From Sulfuricurvum sp. (GTDB taxonomy: Bacteria > Campylobacterota > Campylobacteria > Campylobacterales > Sulfurimonadaceae), in the NCBI GenBank assembly GCA_028710885.1, contig JAQTTG010000001.1:372001-436000 (forward strand): 64,000 nucleotides of DNA, written 5' to 3'. Shown here piece by piece: positions 62,077 through 64,000 of the stretch. The position numbers were made by a program, and so were the translations under genes. Under the pieces are notes generated by a model, which was not told where the DNA came from, made no database searches, and worked only from the letters and a program-made list of their open reading frames with translations. Position 1 is the stretch's first letter. Each line of letters begins with the position of its first letter.

Positions 62077-62637
62077 TTATTTATCGCTATTAAACAGTTC
62101 AACAAGGCTTTGATACTGTTGATAAACCGTTCTATAGGCACTTTTTGAAAGAGGTGTCTCAAAATACAGTTGTGTAACCGTCTTCCCTGTTTCCATACTG
62201 TTCTTGAAAATCTTCGAGTTTCGAAGCTCCAAAAAATATAGCTCTTCAAAGAATGAACTGATTTCATCCCGGAATGTCTCAAAATCGCTCTCTTTCTCTG
62301 TTTTGGTGATGACGACTATGATGTTGGAATTCACCGTTATGATCTCTTCAATCGTCTCAACGGTACGCATCAGTGCGTTATAATCAATAGAACACGGTAC
62401 GATCACTGCATTGGATGCTTTGATAATATCCAACACTCCACTATCCACAAACCCGCCAAAGTCATATACACAATCGTCTTGCAATATTGGTCTACCGATT
62501 CGAGCTTTGTCAGGATAAATGGTTTCAATCACCGAGTTGTCATTTGATTGCAGCCCATATCCCAAATCTTTTGCGAGTGAGAATGAAATAGGTGTTTTTC
62601 CGACACCACCCTTTTTATTGATCACTGAAATAATCAT
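62077..62637 (-). CDS. parA: ParA-family partition ATPase
   Basis: 186 residues, smaller than most ParA proteins. Deviant Walker A KKGGVGKTP (8-16), motif A' DFGGF near 59-63 and TKTEKESDF near the end of the core. Small type Ib ParA with a ribbon-helix-helix partner just downstream. Likely segregates the element when extrachromosomal. Upstream: a 17-bp inverted repeat. Confidence 0.88.
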   Translation of the reverse strand: MIISVINKKGGVGKTPISFSLAKDLGYGLQSNDNSVIETIYPDKARIGRPILQDDCVYDFGGFVDSGVLDIIKASNAVIVPCSIDYNALMRTVETIEEIITVNSNIIVVITKTEKESDFETFRDEISSFFEELYFLELRNSKIFKNSMETGKTVTQLYFETPLSKSAYRTVYQQYQSLVELFNSDK

Positions 62638-62701
62638 CTTTAACCCTTTAAAAGCGTTTTGTTAGCGTTATTTATCACTGCACAACCGATAAACATCCGT
62701 T

Positions 62702-62775
62702 ATCTATATACAAATTTCACATTTTTCGACTTTTGGAAGTAAATCAATTGAGTTTTGCGAAATTTGTATATAGAT
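62702..62775. repeat. 17-bp inverted repeat, candidate centromere/operator
   Basis: ATCTATATACAAATTTC (62702-62718) and its exact complement GAAATTTGTATATAGAT (62759-62775), with 40 bases between. It lies between the divergent parA and the 62804 gene. The left arm extends to match the site at 61782. Confidence 0.6.
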
Positions 62776-62803
62776 GAAACCATTTACAAGGAGGAATAAC
62801 ACA

Positions 62804-63337
62804 ATGAGTTTGGATACTTCAAATCATCTCAAACTATCAGATGTAGAGTTAAAGCAGACGTATCTTTTTTACGCACGATGTCCAATAGCCGATCAAATAG
62901 AAATCATGGAGAGACACGGAAGGTTGATTCACAAACTTCGCTCCAATAATGTTAATGAGTTGAGCTTGCCAGAGCTATCCTTTATCGCGATGACAAAAGC
63001 AATCAGATCCATGATGAATGATCGCGATTCAATACGTCGAAAGAATTTTGGTGAGATGACTTTAGATGAGATCGAAAAGTTGTCAGAGATGAAAATTCGA
63101 CGCTTCTTTGATAACAACACAGGTCAAGAATCCGTACGATCAAAACTCATCAATAAGTGGCCGTTGGTTGTATCACTTCGTAATGCACCGATCAAAAAAG
63201 GAAACAAACCGTTATCGTTCAATAAACTGGCTTTAGTTCTGAAAAAAGAACTACATTTAGATCAGTTGGCACCTTCTACTGTCCATAAATTGTGGCATGA
63301 GCTTGAGGCAAAAAATTCAAAAAAGGATGAGCAATGA
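62804..63337 (+). CDS. Unknown island protein
   Basis: 177 residues from MSLDTSNHLK; AAGGAGG ribosome site ten bases upstream decides the start over an in-frame ATG at 62774, which lies on the inverted repeat. Mostly helical and basic. KSFNKLALVLKKELHLDQL-like C-terminal helices with a HTH-like look (LALVLKKELHLDQLAPSTVHKLWHEL). Could be a DNA-binding or mobilization accessory. Overlaps the next gene by ATGA. Confidence 0.6.
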   Translation: MSLDTSNHLKLSDVELKQTYLFYARCPIADQIEIMERHGRLIHKLRSNNVNELSLPELSFIAMTKAIRSMMNDRDSIRRKNFGEMTLDEIEKLSEMKIRRFFDNNTGQESVRSKLINKWPLVVSLRNAPIKKGNKPLSFNKLALVLKKELHLDQLAPSTVHKLWHELEAKNSKKDEQ

Positions 63338-63999
63338 ACTTCACAAAAATACTATGGAGACTTCAGTCTCCTGTTTTCTATTGCTACGCGATACCATTGG
63401 ATGAAAAAGGGCGATTACTGTTGTATTTAGTAGTACTGGAAGACTCAAAAGGGAATAATTTTCTTTTGTATGAGTGGCTGGAAGTTGATAGAAAATTTCG
63501 AACAAATACTCTGGCTCAACTTTATAAAATAAAAGCCGGTTTTGAAAAATACTCTCGTGGTCATATGACAAAAGAGTATGCCCACGATTATTTTCACTCA
63601 ACTGAAAAATCTGAATTTGAAGATACAGCAGATAAAAAGAACAAAACCTATAAAAGTCTTCAATGCACTTTCCCTGGTATGGATAAACCTGTCTATATAA
63701 AAGAGCTTGATATTGCTGGAATAATCATGGGATGGGATCAAGCGTTAAAAGGGAGATCAACTATATACTTAATGGACTCATCCATTATATTTTCGCTCTC
63801 ACAGCCACATTACTATTCTGCAAAAGAAGCATCATTGGATATGATTAATCAATTTGGGAAAACCTATGAATTAATTAGTGAGAATTATGCCAATGAGGAT
63901 GTCAAAGAAATGTTCCAACATCATATTTTTGATACCTATGGAGGTAAAGAACTTTTACGAAAATACCAAAATTTCATTAAAAGTGGATTAATACAATAA
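63334..63999 (+). CDS. Unknown island protein, ends at window edge
   Basis: 221 residues, complete, with a TAA at 63997-63999. Cytosolic, alpha/beta, rich in Tyr and Lys; no named family. Follows the preceding gene by four-base overlap and is probably made with it. Next genes lie beyond the window. Confidence 0.6.
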   Translation: MNFTKILWRLQSPVFYCYAIPLDEKGRLLLYLVVLEDSKGNNFLLYEWLEVDRKFRTNTLAQLYKIKAGFEKYSRGHMTKEYAHDYFHSTEKSEFEDTADKKNKTYKSLQCTFPGMDKPVYIKELDIAGIIMGWDQALKGRSTIYLMDSSIIFSLSQPHYYSAKEASLDMINQFGKTYELISENYANEDVKEMFQHHIFDTYGGKELLRKYQNFIKSGLIQ

Positions 64000-64000
64000 T

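Larger units (their letters stand above)
48325..64000. mobile_element. Integrated element, left part
   Basis: Begins at the tRNA-Met fragment and runs past the right edge. Contains tyrosine integrase, excisionase-like HTH genes, repressor with operators, winged-helix initiator with in-gene iterons, ribbon-helix-helix and ParA genes, hipBA and nuclease-like cargo. No phage structural or conjugation gene is visible within the window. Its replication and partition genes look plasmid- or phage-like. Patchy base composition (the 52-56 kb cargo is less AT-rich than 56-58 and 60.7-61.8 kb). Confidence 0.8.

Overview
The window looks like the chromosome of a free-living, flagellated member of the Campylobacterota (Sulfurimonas/Sulfuricurvum-like; the genus is an inference). 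Evidence: a thrC - argB - lpxK - DegT-like - nadE neighbourhood of the kind found in Campylobacter relatives, a CheB without a receiver domain together with a CheV, a two-subunit type pyruvate carboxylase B subunit, CmoB, RNase Y, a short FtsY, many sensory GGDEF/EAL/MCP proteins, moderate to low GC and TATAAT-like -10 boxes with little -35 conservation.

Positions 1-48,300 are ordinary core chromosome, densely packed, often with 4-base stop/start overlaps. Main blocks: amino acid, lipid A and NAD synthesis on the minus strand (1-5,970); a divergent ferritin-like/GIY-YIG pair with probable leaderless starts (6.8 kb); metallo-hydrolase, thioesterase and cmoB (8.7-10.7 kb); cation efflux and a haem-binding sensor-like protein; rny with a folate cyclo-ligase; tlpA-ftsY-radA; carbonic anhydrase with a clear terminator; fliL-acpS; thiS, an ankyrin protein, a MidA-type methyltransferase, argD and a short molybdopterin oxidoreductase on the minus strand; cheV; pycB with a small OadG-like repeat protein; ppa; a GGDEF/EAL protein, an MCP, cheR and cheB; rhlE with a structured leader; a FliK-like/FlhB-like pair; tRNA-Gly(UCC); a Cache-GGDEF cyclase; and envelope proteins up to an aldo-keto reductase at 48.0 kb.

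From 48,325 to the right end the DNA is an integrated element. Its left edge is a 45-base 3' fragment of a tRNA-Met(CAU), followed by a tyrosine integrase. The element then carries hipBA, two small unknown genes, a cargo zone on the minus strand (a HEAT-repeat-like protein coupled to a PD-(D/E)XK nuclease-like protein; a PIN-domain protein with an unknown partner; a further PD-(D/E)XK-like protein), and a plasmid/phage-like maintenance zone: excisionase-like HTH, a winged-helix initiator whose gene contains four iterons (a lambda-O/ori-like layout), a repressor with paired palindromic operators, a ribbon-helix-helix protein, a ParA ATPase and three copies of a shared site, one pair forming a 17-bp inverted repeat. 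The right end lies beyond the window; the prediction is that it ends at an intact minus-strand tRNA-Met.

The best candidates for undescribed biology are the HEAT/PD-(D/E)XK two-gene operon and the element's in-gene origin with its Par-associated sites. Functions of the cargo genes are inferred from motifs only.
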